A stretch of DNA of 64,000 nucleotides from MWDV01 sp964634255. GTDB lineage: Bacteria; Verrucomicrobiota; Verrucomicrobiia; Limisphaerales; MWDV01. The stretch is taken from contig CAZWJC010000006.1 of the NCBI GenBank assembly GCA_964634255.1, positions 5,024 to 69,023 of the forward strand. The letters are read 5' to 3'. A program made the position numbers and the translations under genes. The notes under the pieces are model-generated. The model was not told where the DNA came from, searched no databases, and worked only from the letters and a program-made list of their open reading frames with translations. This document shows, piece by piece, positions 51,463-60,672 of this stretch (its first letter is position 1; the number at the start of each line of letters is the position of its first letter).

Positions 51463-52038
51463 ATGAAGAAGCCATTGAAGCAAATGCTCCTCGTAATCCT
51501 GATCGCAGGGCCGGTCGCCGGCCTGATGCTGGCCGCCAAATCACCCGCCGACGCGGATGCCGCGCAGCTCGCGCGCGGCAAATACCTTGTCAACTACGGC
51601 GGCTGCAGTGATTGCCATACGCCGTTGAAGTTCGGCCCAAACGGTCCCGAGCCCGATATGACTCGTTACCTCTCGGGCCATCCAGAAACTGCCCAACTCC
51701 CGTCGCCGCCGAAACTGGCGGACAGCCCCTGGTTTGCCTCCACGGCTGGCATGACGGCTTGGGCTGGCCCTTGGGGCATCAGCTATGCCGCGAACCTGAC
51801 GCCTGATCAAAACACCGGACTCGGCATCTGGAGCGAAGAGATGTTCATCAAGGCCATGCGCACCGGCAAACACATGAGCGCCGGACGCGACATCCTGCCG
51901 CCGATGCCCTGGCAGAACCTCGCCGCCCTGAACGATGCGGACATCAAGGCCATCTACGTCTATCTGCGCAGCCTGCCACCGATTGCGAACCGCGTGCCTG
52001 AACCGCTGCCCCCCGGCGGCTCGGTACGATACGAGTGA
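51463..52038 (+). CDS. Exported monohaem cytochrome c
   Basis: The 191-residue protein has an N-terminal signal or anchor (LKQMLLVILIAGPVAGLML), then the haem motif CSDCH at residues 48-52 (LARGKYLVNYGGCSDCHTP) and a distal Met region (MRTGKHMSAGRDILPPMPWQ), followed by the LNDADIKAIYVYLRSLPP helix that typifies class I cytochromes linked to dehydrogenases. It is expected in the periplasm as an electron carrier. No dehydrogenase gene is beside it. Confidence 0.85.
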   Translation: MKKPLKQMLLVILIAGPVAGLMLAAKSPADADAAQLARGKYLVNYGGCSDCHTPLKFGPNGPEPDMTRYLSGHPETAQLPSPPKLADSPWFASTAGMTAWAGPWGISYAANLTPDQNTGLGIWSEEMFIKAMRTGKHMSAGRDILPPMPWQNLAALNDADIKAIYVYLRSLPPIANRVPEPLPPGGSVRYE

Positions 52039-52069
52039 ATTGGAATTCGGAAGCAGGCGCGGAATTGGA

Positions 52070-52091
52070 GCGAGGCGACCAACCGCCTCGC
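52070..52091 (+). terminator. Possible terminator after the cytochrome gene
   Basis: An eight-base stem gcgaggcg/cgcctcgc with a six-base loop, followed by tttc, 32 bases after the stop. The following gap to 52331 holds no supported gene. Confidence 0.35.
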
Positions 52092-52331
52092 TTTCAGTTC
52101 CACACCAGGAGGAGTCGATGATTCGGTGGTCGAGAGTCTCTTCGTGGCTTGAGGCAGTCAGCGCGCAGATGCCGAGAGCCGGCTCAGCCTTATGCCGAAG
52201 GAGAAGGGATAAACGGACTCAATGTGGGGGCAAGAGACCCTGATCACCGTAACTCCTGGAATTCCGTCGGCAGTGATCCGAGAGCGAACTCAAGCGCAGA
52301 CAGTGGACCCAATACTCGGTAAGCTCCCGCC

Positions 52332-53771
52332 ATGAGTGAGCCCAAGAGCTTTCACATGTCGCCCGAGGAATTCCGCCGGTGGGGACACGCCGCCGTAGAT
52401 TGGATCGCCGACTACCAGCGCCGCGTTGAGTCGTTGCCGGTACTGTCAACGGTGCAGCCAGGTGAAATCCGATCGAAGCTGCCACCTGCGGCCCCGGAAT
52501 GCGGGGAGTCCTTCGAAGATATCCTCGCGGACGTGGATCGGCTCATCCTGCCAGGCGTGACGCATTGGCAGTCGCCGAACTTCTTTGCGTTCTTTCCGGC
52601 CAACGCTTCCGGGCCGTCCATCCTCGGCGAGCTGCTCTCCGCTGGCTTGGGCGTGCAAGGTATGCTGTGGGCCACAAGCCCGGCTTGTACGGAACTGGAA
52701 ACGCATGTCCTCGATTGGCTTGTGGACATGCTGGCACTTCCCGCGAAATTCAAGTCCAGCAGTGCGGGCGGCGGGGTGATCCAGGACACGGCTTCCGGCG
52801 CGGTCTTGTGCGCGCTGCTTGCCGCGCGTGAGCGGGCGACCGGTTTTGCGAGCAACGAGTCGGGCTGCAATGGCAAGCTGGTGGCCTACGTTTCGACGCA
52901 AACGCATTCGTCCGTCGAGAAAGCGGTGAAGATCGCTGGGTTGGGCCGTCAAAACTTGCGGCTCATTGACGTGGACGACACGTTTGCCATGCGCCCGGAC
53001 GCGCTTGCGGCGCAAATCCAGAAGGACCGCGCCGCCGGGCTGACGCCGTGTTTTGTTTGCGCCACCATCGGTACGACGTCCTCCAACGCCCTTGATCCGC
53101 TGGCCGCGATCGGCCGGATATGCCGCGAACAGGAGTTGTGGTTTCACGTGGACGGCGCGATGTCCGGCGTGGCGGCGCTATGCCCTGAATTCCGTTTCAT
53201 CCAGGAAGGCTTGGAACTGGCCGACTCCTACGCCTTCAATCCGCACAAGTGGATGTTCACGAACTTCGACTGCGACTGCTTCTTCGTGGCGGATCGGGCT
53301 GCGTTGATTCGCACCTTGAGCGTGCTGCCCGAGTATCTGCGGAACAAAGCCACGGAATCGGGCGCGGTGATTGACTACCGCGATTGGCACGTGCCGCTGG
53401 GCCGCCGCTTCCGCGCGCTGAAGCTCTGGTTCGTGATCCGGCACTACGGCGTCGAAGGTCTGCGCCACCATTTCCGCCGCCATATCGAGCTTGGGCAGCA
53501 ATTCGCCCGCTGGGTGCAAGACTCCGCGGATTTTGAACTCGTCGTACCTGCTCCGCTGAACCTCGTCTGCTTTCGCCACAAGGCGGGTGACGAATTCAAC
53601 CGGCAGTTGCTGGAGCGCCTGAATCACAGCGGCGCGCTGTATCTCACGCATACCGTGCTGAGCGGTCGCTACGTCTTGCGGATGTGCGTCGGGCAAACAT
53701 GGACCGAGGCGCGGCACGTGGAGGCCGCGTGGGCACAGATTCAGGCCACGGCACGCTCGCTCCAGGCATAA
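52332..53771 (+). CDS. Aromatic-L-amino-acid decarboxylase family, PLP-dependent
   Basis: A 479-residue group II PLP decarboxylase. Landmarks: HWQSPNFFAFFPANASGPSI, TSPACTELETHVLDW, IQDTASGAVLCALLAARERA, VSTQTHSSVEKAVKIAG, the GTTSSNALDP strand, WFHVDGAMSG with the PLP-contacting Asp, and NPHKW with the Schiff-base Lys near residue 305. The order matches DOPA/tryptophan decarboxylases, so the substrate is likely an aromatic amino acid, but this is not proved by sequence. It precedes a CE15-like esterase gene by about 110 bases. Confidence 0.88.
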   Translation: MSEPKSFHMSPEEFRRWGHAAVDWIADYQRRVESLPVLSTVQPGEIRSKLPPAAPECGESFEDILADVDRLILPGVTHWQSPNFFAFFPANASGPSILGELLSAGLGVQGMLWATSPACTELETHVLDWLVDMLALPAKFKSSSAGGGVIQDTASGAVLCALLAARERATGFASNESGCNGKLVAYVSTQTHSSVEKAVKIAGLGRQNLRLIDVDDTFAMRPDALAAQIQKDRAAGLTPCFVCATIGTTSSNALDPLAAIGRICREQELWFHVDGAMSGVAALCPEFRFIQEGLELADSYAFNPHKWMFTNFDCDCFFVADRAALIRTLSVLPEYLRNKATESGAVIDYRDWHVPLGRRFRALKLWFVIRHYGVEGLRHHFRRHIELGQQFARWVQDSADFELVVPAPLNLVCFRHKAGDEFNRQLLERLNHSGALYLTHTVLSGRYVLRMCVGQTWTEARHVEAAWAQIQATARSLQA

Positions 53772-53884
53772 AGCCCCGGTCCGGTCTGGTCTTCCCACCG
53801 GCGCGGAATGGTGCGCCCGGTCGGTCCGAAGCGCTGGCAATTTCCGCGTCGCCAACGTCGTGCCAGACCGATACAGTTCGGGGC

Positions 53885-55168
53885 GTGAAAAGCCACCTGC
53901 TGCTTGCGGGCATGCTGGTCCTTGAGGCCACCGCTCAGACGCCGGCACCTGCGCCGAATTACGACGAAGCCAAAGTCCCGGCCTACGCATTGCCTGATCC
54001 ACTGGTTTGCATCGATGGTGCGAAAGTGGCCGACTCCGCAACATGGGAGAAGAAGCGCCGGCCCGAGCTACTGCAGTTGTTTGGCGATCATGTGTATGGC
54101 CACGCGCCGCGTCGTCGCCGGGGAATGAGCCAATTCGAAGTCACGTCGCTGGCGACCAACGCGCTCGGCGGCAAAGCGACGCGCAAAGAGATCGCCGTCT
54201 GGCTCACGGGCAAGACGAACGGCCCGAGCCTGAATGTGTTGCTGTATGTGCCGAACGGCGCACGCCAGCCGTCACCTGCGTTTCTGGGATTGAACTTCAA
54301 CGGTAATCACGCCATCAGCACCGACCCGGGTATTCGCCTCTCCGACCGCTGGATGCCGGAGAGCCGAACCGGTGGCGTGACGAACAATCGCGCCACCGAC
54401 TCCAGTCGCGGGAGTGAAGCTTCGCGCTGGCCGGTGGAAAAGATCCTGGCCCGCGGTTACGCGGTCGCCACGGTGTATTGCGGCGATCTGGAGCCCGACT
54501 TCGCCGAAGGCCGGAAGCTGGGCGTGCGCGCGGCACTGGACCGCACGGGGGCGAACGCTGTTTTCCGGACCAACCAGTGGGGCGCAATCGGAGCGTGGGC
54601 CTGGGGGTTGAGCCGGGCCTTGGATTATCTGGAAACGGATGCTGCCGTGGATGGCAAGCGCGTGGCGTTGATCGGCCATTCGCGGCTGGGTAAGACGGCG
54701 CTGTGGGCGGGGGCGCGGGATGATCGCTTCGCCATCGTCATCTCAAATGAATCGGGCGAGGGCGGGGCGGCGCTGGCGCGACGCTGCTTTGGCGAGCGGA
54801 CCGGGGATTTGAACCGGCGCTTCCCGCACTGGTTCTGCGGAGCCTTCAAGCAGTACTCCGATAACGAGGGCAAACTCCCGGTGGACCAACACGAATTGCT
54901 CGCGCTGATCGCGCCGCGTCCGCTCTACGTGGCCAGCGCGGAGGAAGATCGCTGGGCTGATCCGCGTGGGGAATTCCTTGCCGCGAAAGCTGCCGAACCG
55001 GTCTATCAGCTATACGGCAAGGCCGGCTTGGGCGTGGCCGATCAACCGCCCGTGAACCAGCCGGTTGGTGACGTGATTCGCTACCATGTGCGCACCGGGA
55101 AGCACGACGTGACGGACTACGATTGGGAGCAGTATCTCGCTTTTGCGGACCGGCATTTCAAACGGTGA
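53885..55168 (+). CDS. CE15-type glucuronoyl esterase-like protein
   Basis: The 427-residue exported hydrolase has a signal segment (HLLLAGMLVLEATAQTP) and an alpha/beta-hydrolase domain with the CE15 elbow IGHSRLGKTALWAGA (nucleophile Ser near residue 265), SNESGEGGAALARR with the acidic partner, and a final HDVTDYDWEQY carrying the His. Such enzymes cleave glucuronic-acid esters between lignin and hemicellulose, or related esters. The GTG at 53885 begins just before the signal segment; ATG 53912 is the alternative. The gene ends in a GTGA overlap with a possible nadD start. Confidence 0.75.
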   Translation: MKSHLLLAGMLVLEATAQTPAPAPNYDEAKVPAYALPDPLVCIDGAKVADSATWEKKRRPELLQLFGDHVYGHAPRRRRGMSQFEVTSLATNALGGKATRKEIAVWLTGKTNGPSLNVLLYVPNGARQPSPAFLGLNFNGNHAISTDPGIRLSDRWMPESRTGGVTNNRATDSSRGSEASRWPVEKILARGYAVATVYCGDLEPDFAEGRKLGVRAALDRTGANAVFRTNQWGAIGAWAWGLSRALDYLETDAAVDGKRVALIGHSRLGKTALWAGARDDRFAIVISNESGEGGAALARRCFGERTGDLNRRFPHWFCGAFKQYSDNEGKLPVDQHELLALIAPRPLYVASAEEDRWADPRGEFLAAKAAEPVYQLYGKAGLGVADQPPVNQPVGDVIRYHVRTGKHDVTDYDWEQYLAFADRHFKR

Positions 55169-55191
55169 GCGGATCGCCTACCCTGCGCGAC

Positions 55192-55767
55192 GTGAAGCGG
55201 ATTGGCATCTACGGCGGCTCGTTCGACCCAGTGCATCTGGGCCACCTGCTGGTGGCGCAGGCGGCGATTGAGGAACTGCGCTTGGACCGGCTGTTCTTCG
55301 TCCCGGCGGCGCAGTCGCCCTTCAAGCTGGAGCAACAGCACGCACCCGCAGGCGACCGCGTGCGCCTGTTGCGCCTGGCCCTGGCTGGCCGGACAAACTG
55401 TGAAGTGGACTTGCAGGAACTCCAGCGCGGCGGGATTTCCTACACGGTGGACACGGTGCGCAATTACGCCAGGCGCTATCCCGAGGCGACGCGGTTTTGT
55501 TTGATCGGCGCAGACAACGTGCCGAACCTGCCCAAGTGGTTTGAGGCGGAGGAACTGGCGCGGTTGGTGGAGTTCGTGGCCATCCCCCGTCCGGGTGAAC
55601 CCGCGGCGGTCTTCCCCGCGCCGTTCCGTGGGCGAGCGCTGGCGGGCTTTCCGTTCGGTGTGTCCTCGTCGCAGATCCGCGCGCGAGTGAAAGCGGGCTT
55701 AGCCATAGAACATTTGGTGCCGCCGACCGTGGCGGAAACCATCCGCAACTCCCGGCTTTATCTTTGA
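55192..55767 (+). CDS. nadD: Nicotinate-nucleotide adenylyltransferase
   Basis: NadD adenylates nicotinate mononucleotide in NAD synthesis. The 191-residue protein starts RIGIYGGSFDPVHLGHLLVA (the nucleotidyltransferase HxGH motif), and has FVPAAQSPFKL, YARRYPEATRFCLIGADNV and the ATP motif FGVSSSQIRAR. GTG 55192 matches the family start; GTG 55165 overlaps the esterase stop and could be used instead. It lies directly ahead of rsfS, a common pair. Confidence 0.92.
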   Translation: MKRIGIYGGSFDPVHLGHLLVAQAAIEELRLDRLFFVPAAQSPFKLEQQHAPAGDRVRLLRLALAGRTNCEVDLQELQRGGISYTVDTVRNYARRYPEATRFCLIGADNVPNLPKWFEAEELARLVEFVAIPRPGEPAAVFPAPFRGRALAGFPFGVSSSQIRARVKAGLAIEHLVPPTVAETIRNSRLYL

Positions 55768-55793
55768 ACCGTCCTCTGGCATCCTCGCGGCAG

Positions 55794-56165
55794 ATGGATT
55801 CACGAAAACTCGCCTCCCTTTGCCGCGAACTGGCCGATAACAAGAAGGCGGACGACATTGTCGTCCTCGACGTTCGCAAGCTCTCTTCCATCACCGATTA
55901 CTTCGTCATTGCTTCCGCCACCAGCGAACCGCATTTGCGCGCCGTGGTGGATGAGATCACCGACAAGCTGCGGGAGGACCATAAGCTCCGCCCCAAGGCC
56001 GTAGACGGAAAACTGCCCACTCAATGGATGGTGCTGGACTACTTCGATGTGATCGTTCACGTCATGCGTGCCGACGTGCGGGAGCGCTATGACTTGGAGA
56101 GTTTGTGGGGTGACGCACCCCGCGTGCGCACGCGCAAGCGGACGAGCCAGAACCTGCAGATTTAA
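55794..56165 (+). CDS. rsfS: Ribosomal silencing factor RsfS
   Basis: RsfS binds ribosomal protein L14 and blocks subunit joining when nutrients are short. The 123-residue protein matches the family: SLCRELADNKKADDIVVLDV, SSITDYFVIASATSEPHLRA, GKLPTQWMVLDYFDVIVHVM and RERYDLESLWGDAP. ATG 55794 is preferred; an upstream TTG at 55764 overlaps the nadD stop and would add ten residues. Confidence 0.94.
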   Translation: MDSRKLASLCRELADNKKADDIVVLDVRKLSSITDYFVIASATSEPHLRAVVDEITDKLREDHKLRPKAVDGKLPTQWMVLDYFDVIVHVMRADVRERYDLESLWGDAPRVRTRKRTSQNLQI

Positions 56166-56238
56166 ACCGTAGCCCGCGGCTCGGCTGCCGAAAGATCGCA
56201 ACAGCCGCAAAGCCAGATGGGGGTTGGACCCCGGCGGC

Positions 56239-56535
56239 TTACATCACCTTGGGCGGTATTTCGGAGGCCGCCTTGGCCAGGCTTTCCACGACCTTGGCAA
56301 ACTCCTCCAATCCCGGGGCGGGGATGATGATGGCATCCCGCCGGCCGCCCACGTCTTCGGTGATCCGCAGAAACCGTCCGCGCGGGTTCTCCTTCAAGGT
56401 GAACACGAACGTCTTGCGTTCCACCTGAATGCGTTCCGTGCGGAGGGTGTCCTCGTTGACGGGCGGTTTGGGAGGCATGCTGCCGAAGTGGTGCGGCCGC
56501 GTGCGAAACGGCGATGGTCGTTCGTTTGAAATCAT
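56239..56535 (-). CDS. Bacterial Pur-alpha/DUF3276 family nucleic-acid binding protein
   Basis: The 98-residue protein has a Pur repeat: RTERIQVERKTFVFTLKENP followed by RGRFLRITEDVGGRRDAIII and the closing helix EEFAKVVESLAKAA. Related Borrelia and Bacteroidetes proteins bind single-stranded nucleic acids, probably as dimers. The preceding residues (SNERPSPFRTRPHHFGS) are loose; an inner ATG at 56478 is a possible shorter start. It converges on rsfS. Confidence 0.68.
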   Translation of the reverse strand: MISNERPSPFRTRPHHFGSMPPKPPVNEDTLRTERIQVERKTFVFTLKENPRGRFLRITEDVGGRRDAIIIPAPGLEEFAKVVESLAKAASEIPPKVM

Positions 56536-56909
56536 ACGTTGTTCCCAAAGGAACCCTACATCATGGGATTAGTTCCGGGTAAAGTTTGACCAGTTCACCG
56601 GTTTGTCAACTGCGGATTTTGACAGCCGAGAACAAAACGCTGGTTTCTGGGACTGCGGCCAGGAGTCCTTTTCGAACAGCTCTCGAAGACGCCAGCGGTT
56701 TGGGCCGTAACGGATTGGATACCGGTGGGTGGCCGCCGACCGCACAACTCCCTCAAACGTGCAGAGGCTTCAACTCTTTGGCCTTTACCTCATCTTCTCG
56801 TCCTGACGCCAAGCTCCCTCTCCGCCTTTCTTCCCGCCGGCGTCGAAGTTTGGGTTTGACAGGCGTCTCCCTTCGCCGTTTCTTCTCTTGTAGGTAAATC
56901 CAGAGACAA
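56536..56909. other. 374-base gap without a supported gene
   Basis: This divergent gap lies between the Pur gene and a prepilin gene. A perfect TTGACA at 56855-56860 lies about 50 bases before the prepilin ATG, but no good -10 is present at standard spacing. A second TTGACA at 56619 also lacks a -10. No repeat or RNA gene was recognised. Confidence 0.5.
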
Positions 56910-57710
56910 ATGAAAGCGAACCCTTCCTCCCGGAATGCCTTCACGCTAATTGAACTGCTGGTAGTCATCGCCATCATCGCGATCCTGGCGGGCATGCTCC
57001 TCCCCGCCTTGTCCAAGGCCAAACTCAAGGCGCAACGCATCCAGTGTGTCAGCAACCTGAAGCAACTTGGCTATTCATGGCAGATGTATGGCGGCGACTA
57101 CAACGACAAGATGGTGCCGAATTGGATTGTGGATAAACGGGCTTGGATTGACGGGATCTTGGGCAACGTCTCCGCCATGCCCGGGGCCACCAACATCTTA
57201 GCGATTCGCGCGGGACTGCTCTACCCGTACAACCCCAATGTGGACATGTACGTGTGCCCGGCGGCCAAAGGCGGCCCCAGCACCCTGCCTAAGGTAAGAC
57301 AAGTGCGGCACTATTCGCTGCAAGGCCGGATGGGTGGCGCAGATCAGGCAGACCAAGACAAGCACGGCGCAACCAGCACAGCGTGGGTCTTGGGAGACAA
57401 ATACCCACAATACAAGAAGCTGAGCCAAGTGCGCTATCCAGCACCCGCGGAGGCCATGTCTTTCGTGGACGAGAGCGTGGAGACGTTGGACGACGGCTAC
57501 TTTGCCGTGAACGCGGCAGATCGGGTGAACCAGTGGCAGAACTCCCCGACCGCGCGGCACGGGAAGTCGGCAGCCTTTGGGTTTGCGGATGGACATGCTG
57601 AGAGTTGGCGGTGGTCGGCTCTCAACCTCGACCGCAAGCTTGATGCCCCCATGCTGAGCTCCACAGATCCGGATTTGCGGCGACTCCAGCGGGCAGTGTT
57701 CCGACCCTAG
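56910..57710 (+). CDS. H-X9-DG family prepilin
   Basis: A 266-residue prepilin with a short leader and NAFTLIELLVVIAIIAILAG, then MLLPALSKAKLKAQRIQCVSNLKQLGYSW and, near the end, the H-X9-DG motif (ARHGKSAAFGFADGHAESW). It belongs to the same broad family as the CotH-coupled prepilin at 38010, but the residue before the cleavage point is Ala, and the H-X9-DG motif is complete. Its role is unknown; it would need the T2SS/type IV prepilin peptidase. It stands as a single gene. Confidence 0.85.
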   Translation: MKANPSSRNAFTLIELLVVIAIIAILAGMLLPALSKAKLKAQRIQCVSNLKQLGYSWQMYGGDYNDKMVPNWIVDKRAWIDGILGNVSAMPGATNILAIRAGLLYPYNPNVDMYVCPAAKGGPSTLPKVRQVRHYSLQGRMGGADQADQDKHGATSTAWVLGDKYPQYKKLSQVRYPAPAEAMSFVDESVETLDDGYFAVNAADRVNQWQNSPTARHGKSAAFGFADGHAESWRWSALNLDRKLDAPMLSSTDPDLRRLQRAVFRP

Positions 57711-57902
57711 GCGGCGAGCCCGGGGGCAGAGGTTGGCGGCGATTATCGAGTTCGCGGCGAAACGCGGCCAGTGCCTTGCCTGTGATGAGTGGTGGGCGAA
57801 AGGAGTTGGGCACGGTCCTTGACGGAACGGGGGAGCGGGCGGAGTGTTCGAGGTGCGCCTCCCCAGGCAGCATCCGTTCGCCGAGCAAGTTGAATCGTGA
57901 CT

Positions 57903-59084
57903 ATGGCCAGCGCCCCGCCAACCGCAGACGAGACACCCAACCGGGGCCGCGTCCTGGTCATCGACGACGATCCGCATGTTTGCGGCATTTTCCGCCGTAT
58001 TCTGGAGCGGCGCGGCCATGTCGTCCTCCAAGCGGCAGACGGTTGCCAGGGATTGACCGCCGCCAAGGAAACCTCACCAGATATCATCCTGCTGGACCTG
58101 AATCTGCCGGTGATGGGCGGGCTGGAGACGTTGGGGAAGTTGTCGCAGCAGTGTCCGGATGTGCCAGTGATTATCGTTTCCGGCAGCGGCTCGATGAAAG
58201 ATGCGATCGAGTCGCTCAAGCTGGGCGCGTGGGATTACCTGGTCAAACCCCTGCCCGAGACCTCCGCCCTCATCCACACGGTCGAGACCAACCTCGAACG
58301 CTCGCGGCTGATCCGGCTCAATAAGAAGATTCGCCAGGAGCTGGAGCAACGGCATGAGCAAATCCAGGAGGACGAGGAGGCCGGGCGTAAAATCCAGGCA
58401 AAACTGTTTCCGCCGCAAGAGTGGGCGCTGGGTCGTTACGCCTTCAAGCACCGGGTGATTCCGTCGTTGCTGCTGAGCGGGGATTTCGTGGACTACTTTG
58501 CCGTGGGCGACCGATTCGCGGTGTTCTACTGCGCGGATGTGTCGGGTCATGGTGTTTCGTCCGCGCTGATCACCGTGCTGGTGAAAAGCCTGGTGGGCAA
58601 ATATCGGGAGCGGTTCCAGGAGCGCCAGGATTCGTTGATCCTCGAACCGGACCGCCTGCTCGCCCAGCTCAACAAGGAATTGCTTCAGGAACAGCTCGGC
58701 AAGCACCTCACGCTCTTCTACGGCGTCCTCGACACCACCGCCAACACCCTGCGCTATGCCAACGGCGGTCAGCACCCGCCAGCGCTGTTGTTCAGTGTGG
58801 CAGGGTTGCAGACGTTGGAGACCAACGGCATGGCGGTGGGGTTGTTTCCTTTTGCCGCGTTCGCGTCCGACACGGTTTCGCTGCCACCCTCATTCCGCCT
58901 GGTGGTGTTTTCGGATGGGGCTTTGGACGTGTTGGCGCTGCCCTCGGCCGATGCGAAGCTTGCCTTCCTGCGGGGGCTCACCACCCGCCATGCGCTGCGG
59001 AAGTTCGTGGAGGAGGCGGGCAGCAATGAGCATCTGCCGGACGACTTCACCGTGTTGTCCTTATCCTGTGGAGATATGCCATGA
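57903..59084 (+). CDS. Response regulator with PP2C-type serine phosphatase (RsbU-like)
   Basis: A 393-residue protein: receiver (VLVIDDDPHVCGIFR, phosphoacceptor in IILLDLNLPVMGG, DYLVKPLPE), a coiled-coil linker (IRQELEQRHEQIQEDEEAGR) and a PP2C SpoIIE-type phosphatase (LLSGDFVDYFAVGDRFAVFY with metal-binding Asp, CADVSGHGVSSALIT, YANGGQHPPAL, FSDGALDV, DDFTVLSL). It should dephosphorylate a STAS-domain protein. The next gene is such a STAS protein, overlapping in ATGA. ATG 57903 is preferred over GTG 57897. Confidence 0.9.
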   Translation: MASAPPTADETPNRGRVLVIDDDPHVCGIFRRILERRGHVVLQAADGCQGLTAAKETSPDIILLDLNLPVMGGLETLGKLSQQCPDVPVIIVSGSGSMKDAIESLKLGAWDYLVKPLPETSALIHTVETNLERSRLIRLNKKIRQELEQRHEQIQEDEEAGRKIQAKLFPPQEWALGRYAFKHRVIPSLLLSGDFVDYFAVGDRFAVFYCADVSGHGVSSALITVLVKSLVGKYRERFQERQDSLILEPDRLLAQLNKELLQEQLGKHLTLFYGVLDTTANTLRYANGGQHPPALLFSVAGLQTLETNGMAVGLFPFAAFASDTVSLPPSFRLVVFSDGALDVLALPSADAKLAFLRGLTTRHALRKFVEEAGSNEHLPDDFTVLSLSCGDMP

Positions 59085-59617
59085 ACCCGGGTCAGGTCCA
59101 TTACGCCGTCACCGAAAACCGCGCCTTCCTGAAACTCTCGGGGGTCATCCGTCACCCGCTGAGCCAACGGATCAACGTGGCCGTGGGCCGTATGTTTGCC
59201 AAGGTCACGGTGCAAGGCGTGGTGGTGGATTTGCAGGAAGCGGAGTTTATTGACAGCACCTGCCTCGGCTTGCTGGCACGCGTGGCCACGCGGTGTCTGG
59301 AGTTGGACTGTGAACGCCCGATCCTTGTCTCCACGCAGCCGGAGGTGAACCGCGTCCTTCGCGGCATGGGTTTTGACCGCGTCTTTGTGCTGGTGGAGAA
59401 TCCAGCCGCCCCGACAACGGGACTCTCCGATGCGGCCGAGCTGGCGGGGATTTGCCGCCGGCCGGACCCGCAAATCGTCCTCGACGCCCACCGCGCGCTC
59501 TGCGAGATGAACGAGCACAACCAGCATCTCTTCCAGAATGTGATCGAGCAACTCACGGCTGACGCTGCGGAAGACGAGGCCCGACGGGCATCCGCCGCAA
59601 GGCCGAGCCCGTTCTGA
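59081..59617 (+). CDS. STAS-domain anti-anti-sigma-like protein
   Basis: The 178-residue protein has a STAS core: NVAVGRMFAKVTVQGVVVDL, EAEFIDSTCLGLLARVATRC with the phosphorylatable Ser, and PEVNRVLRGMGFDRVFVL. A 70-residue C-terminal helical extension (DAHRALCEMNEHNQHLFQNV) is longer than RsbV. It is the probable substrate of the coupled PP2C regulator. No anti-sigma kinase (RsbW) or sigma factor gene is nearby. Confidence 0.85.
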   Translation: MNPGQVHYAVTENRAFLKLSGVIRHPLSQRINVAVGRMFAKVTVQGVVVDLQEAEFIDSTCLGLLARVATRCLELDCERPILVSTQPEVNRVLRGMGFDRVFVLVENPAAPTTGLSDAAELAGICRRPDPQIVLDAHRALCEMNEHNQHLFQNVIEQLTADAAEDEARRASAARPSPF

Positions 59618-59671
59618 GCCGGTGGGCGAAACCACCGTGGCCGTTCACGGGAACCGGTCAGAGCCCGTTTG

Positions 59672-59799
59672 AACAAACGGCTCCGGAGTGCGCCCGTCCT
59701 CGGGCGCAGCGAATTGAAACAACACTGGATGTCGTCGTCCGCCGCGTCTTTAGTATTCACGCGGCTGCGCCCGAGGACGGGCGCACTCCGGGACGGGCT
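59672..59799. repeat. Long inverted repeat between the STAS gene and panC
   Basis: Arms of 28 bases, identical in inverted order (59683-59710 and 59764-59791), are separated by 53 bases. Each arm contains gcgcccg-tcct-cgggcgc or its complement. Further out, agcccgt (59672) and acgggct (59793) also pair, and ccgttt-gaac-aaacgg lies within the left part. It is convergent-gene DNA and could act as a bidirectional terminator or a non-autonomous repeat. Confidence 0.75.
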
Positions 59800-59811
59800 T
59801 TCGGTCGAGCG

Positions 59812-60672
59812 CTAAAGCCGCCCGTTGTCAATCAGCCGCGTTTTGCCGACGAACACCGCCAGCGCCATGTGCGCCCCCCGGGATACCTTGGCCACTGGCG
59901 CGAGCGTTTGGGGATCGAAAAACTCGACGTAGTCGAGTCTCGCCTGCGGTGCGGTGGCAATCAGCTTGGCCAGTTCCGCCTTCAACTGTCTGGCAGAAGC
60001 CGTCCCTGTGCCAACCCGGGCCCGAGCCTGCGCGAGGGCGCGACTCAGAATGACGGCTTGCGGGCGTTGCTCGGCATCGAGGTATTTGTTCCGCGAGCTC
60101 ATCGCCAGGCCGTCGGGTTCGCGCACCGTGGGCGCGACGACGATTTGCACAGGGAAGTTGAGGTCGGCAACCATCCGCTGAATGATTGCCGCCTGTTGCC
60201 AGTCCTTCGCCCCAAACACGGCCACGTCCGGCAATACGATGTTGAACAGCTTGGCCACCACGGTTGTCACGCCACGGAAATGGGTGGGACGCGCTGCCCC
60301 CTCCATGCTTTGCGAAAGCCGCTCCTCGACCACATAGGTGCTGTAATGGCCTTCGGCCTTGCCGGGATACATCGCCGGATCGCTGGGGGTGAAAACCACA
60401 TCCACACCGGCGGCGTGGCAGAGTTGGAGATCGCGCTTCAAATCGCGCGGATAACGGCTGAGGTCTTCCGTCGGGCCGAACTGGGTCGGGTTGACGTAAA
60501 TGCTGACGACTACGTGGCCGGCCCGTCCCACGCGCCGGCGCGCCTCGCGCACCAGACTCATGTGACCCTCATGCAAATAGCCCATCGTGGGCACGAATCC
60601 AATGTGTCCGGCGGTCACTTGCCACCGGCGGGCGAGCCGTTGCATCGCCGAAACTGAGTTGACGACTCTCAT
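59812..60672 (-). CDS. panC: Pantothenate synthetase
   Basis: PanC joins pantoate and beta-alanine with ATP. The 286-residue protein is of usual length and has GFVPTMGYLHEGHMSLVREA (HxGH-type motif), VVVSIYVNPTQFGPTEDLSR, YPRDLKRDLQLC, FRGVTTVVAKLFNIVLPDVA, FGAKDWQQAAIIQRMV and DGLAMSSRNKYLD (KMSKS-like). panB is not in the window. The stop lies close to the long inverted repeat. Confidence 0.96.
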   Translation of the reverse strand: MRVVNSVSAMQRLARRWQVTAGHIGFVPTMGYLHEGHMSLVREARRRVGRAGHVVVSIYVNPTQFGPTEDLSRYPRDLKRDLQLCHAAGVDVVFTPSDPAMYPGKAEGHYSTYVVEERLSQSMEGAARPTHFRGVTTVVAKLFNIVLPDVAVFGAKDWQQAAIIQRMVADLNFPVQIVVAPTVREPDGLAMSSRNKYLDAEQRPQAVILSRALAQARARVGTGTASARQLKAELAKLIATAPQARLDYVEFFDPQTLAPVAKVSRGAHMALAVFVGKTRLIDNGRL

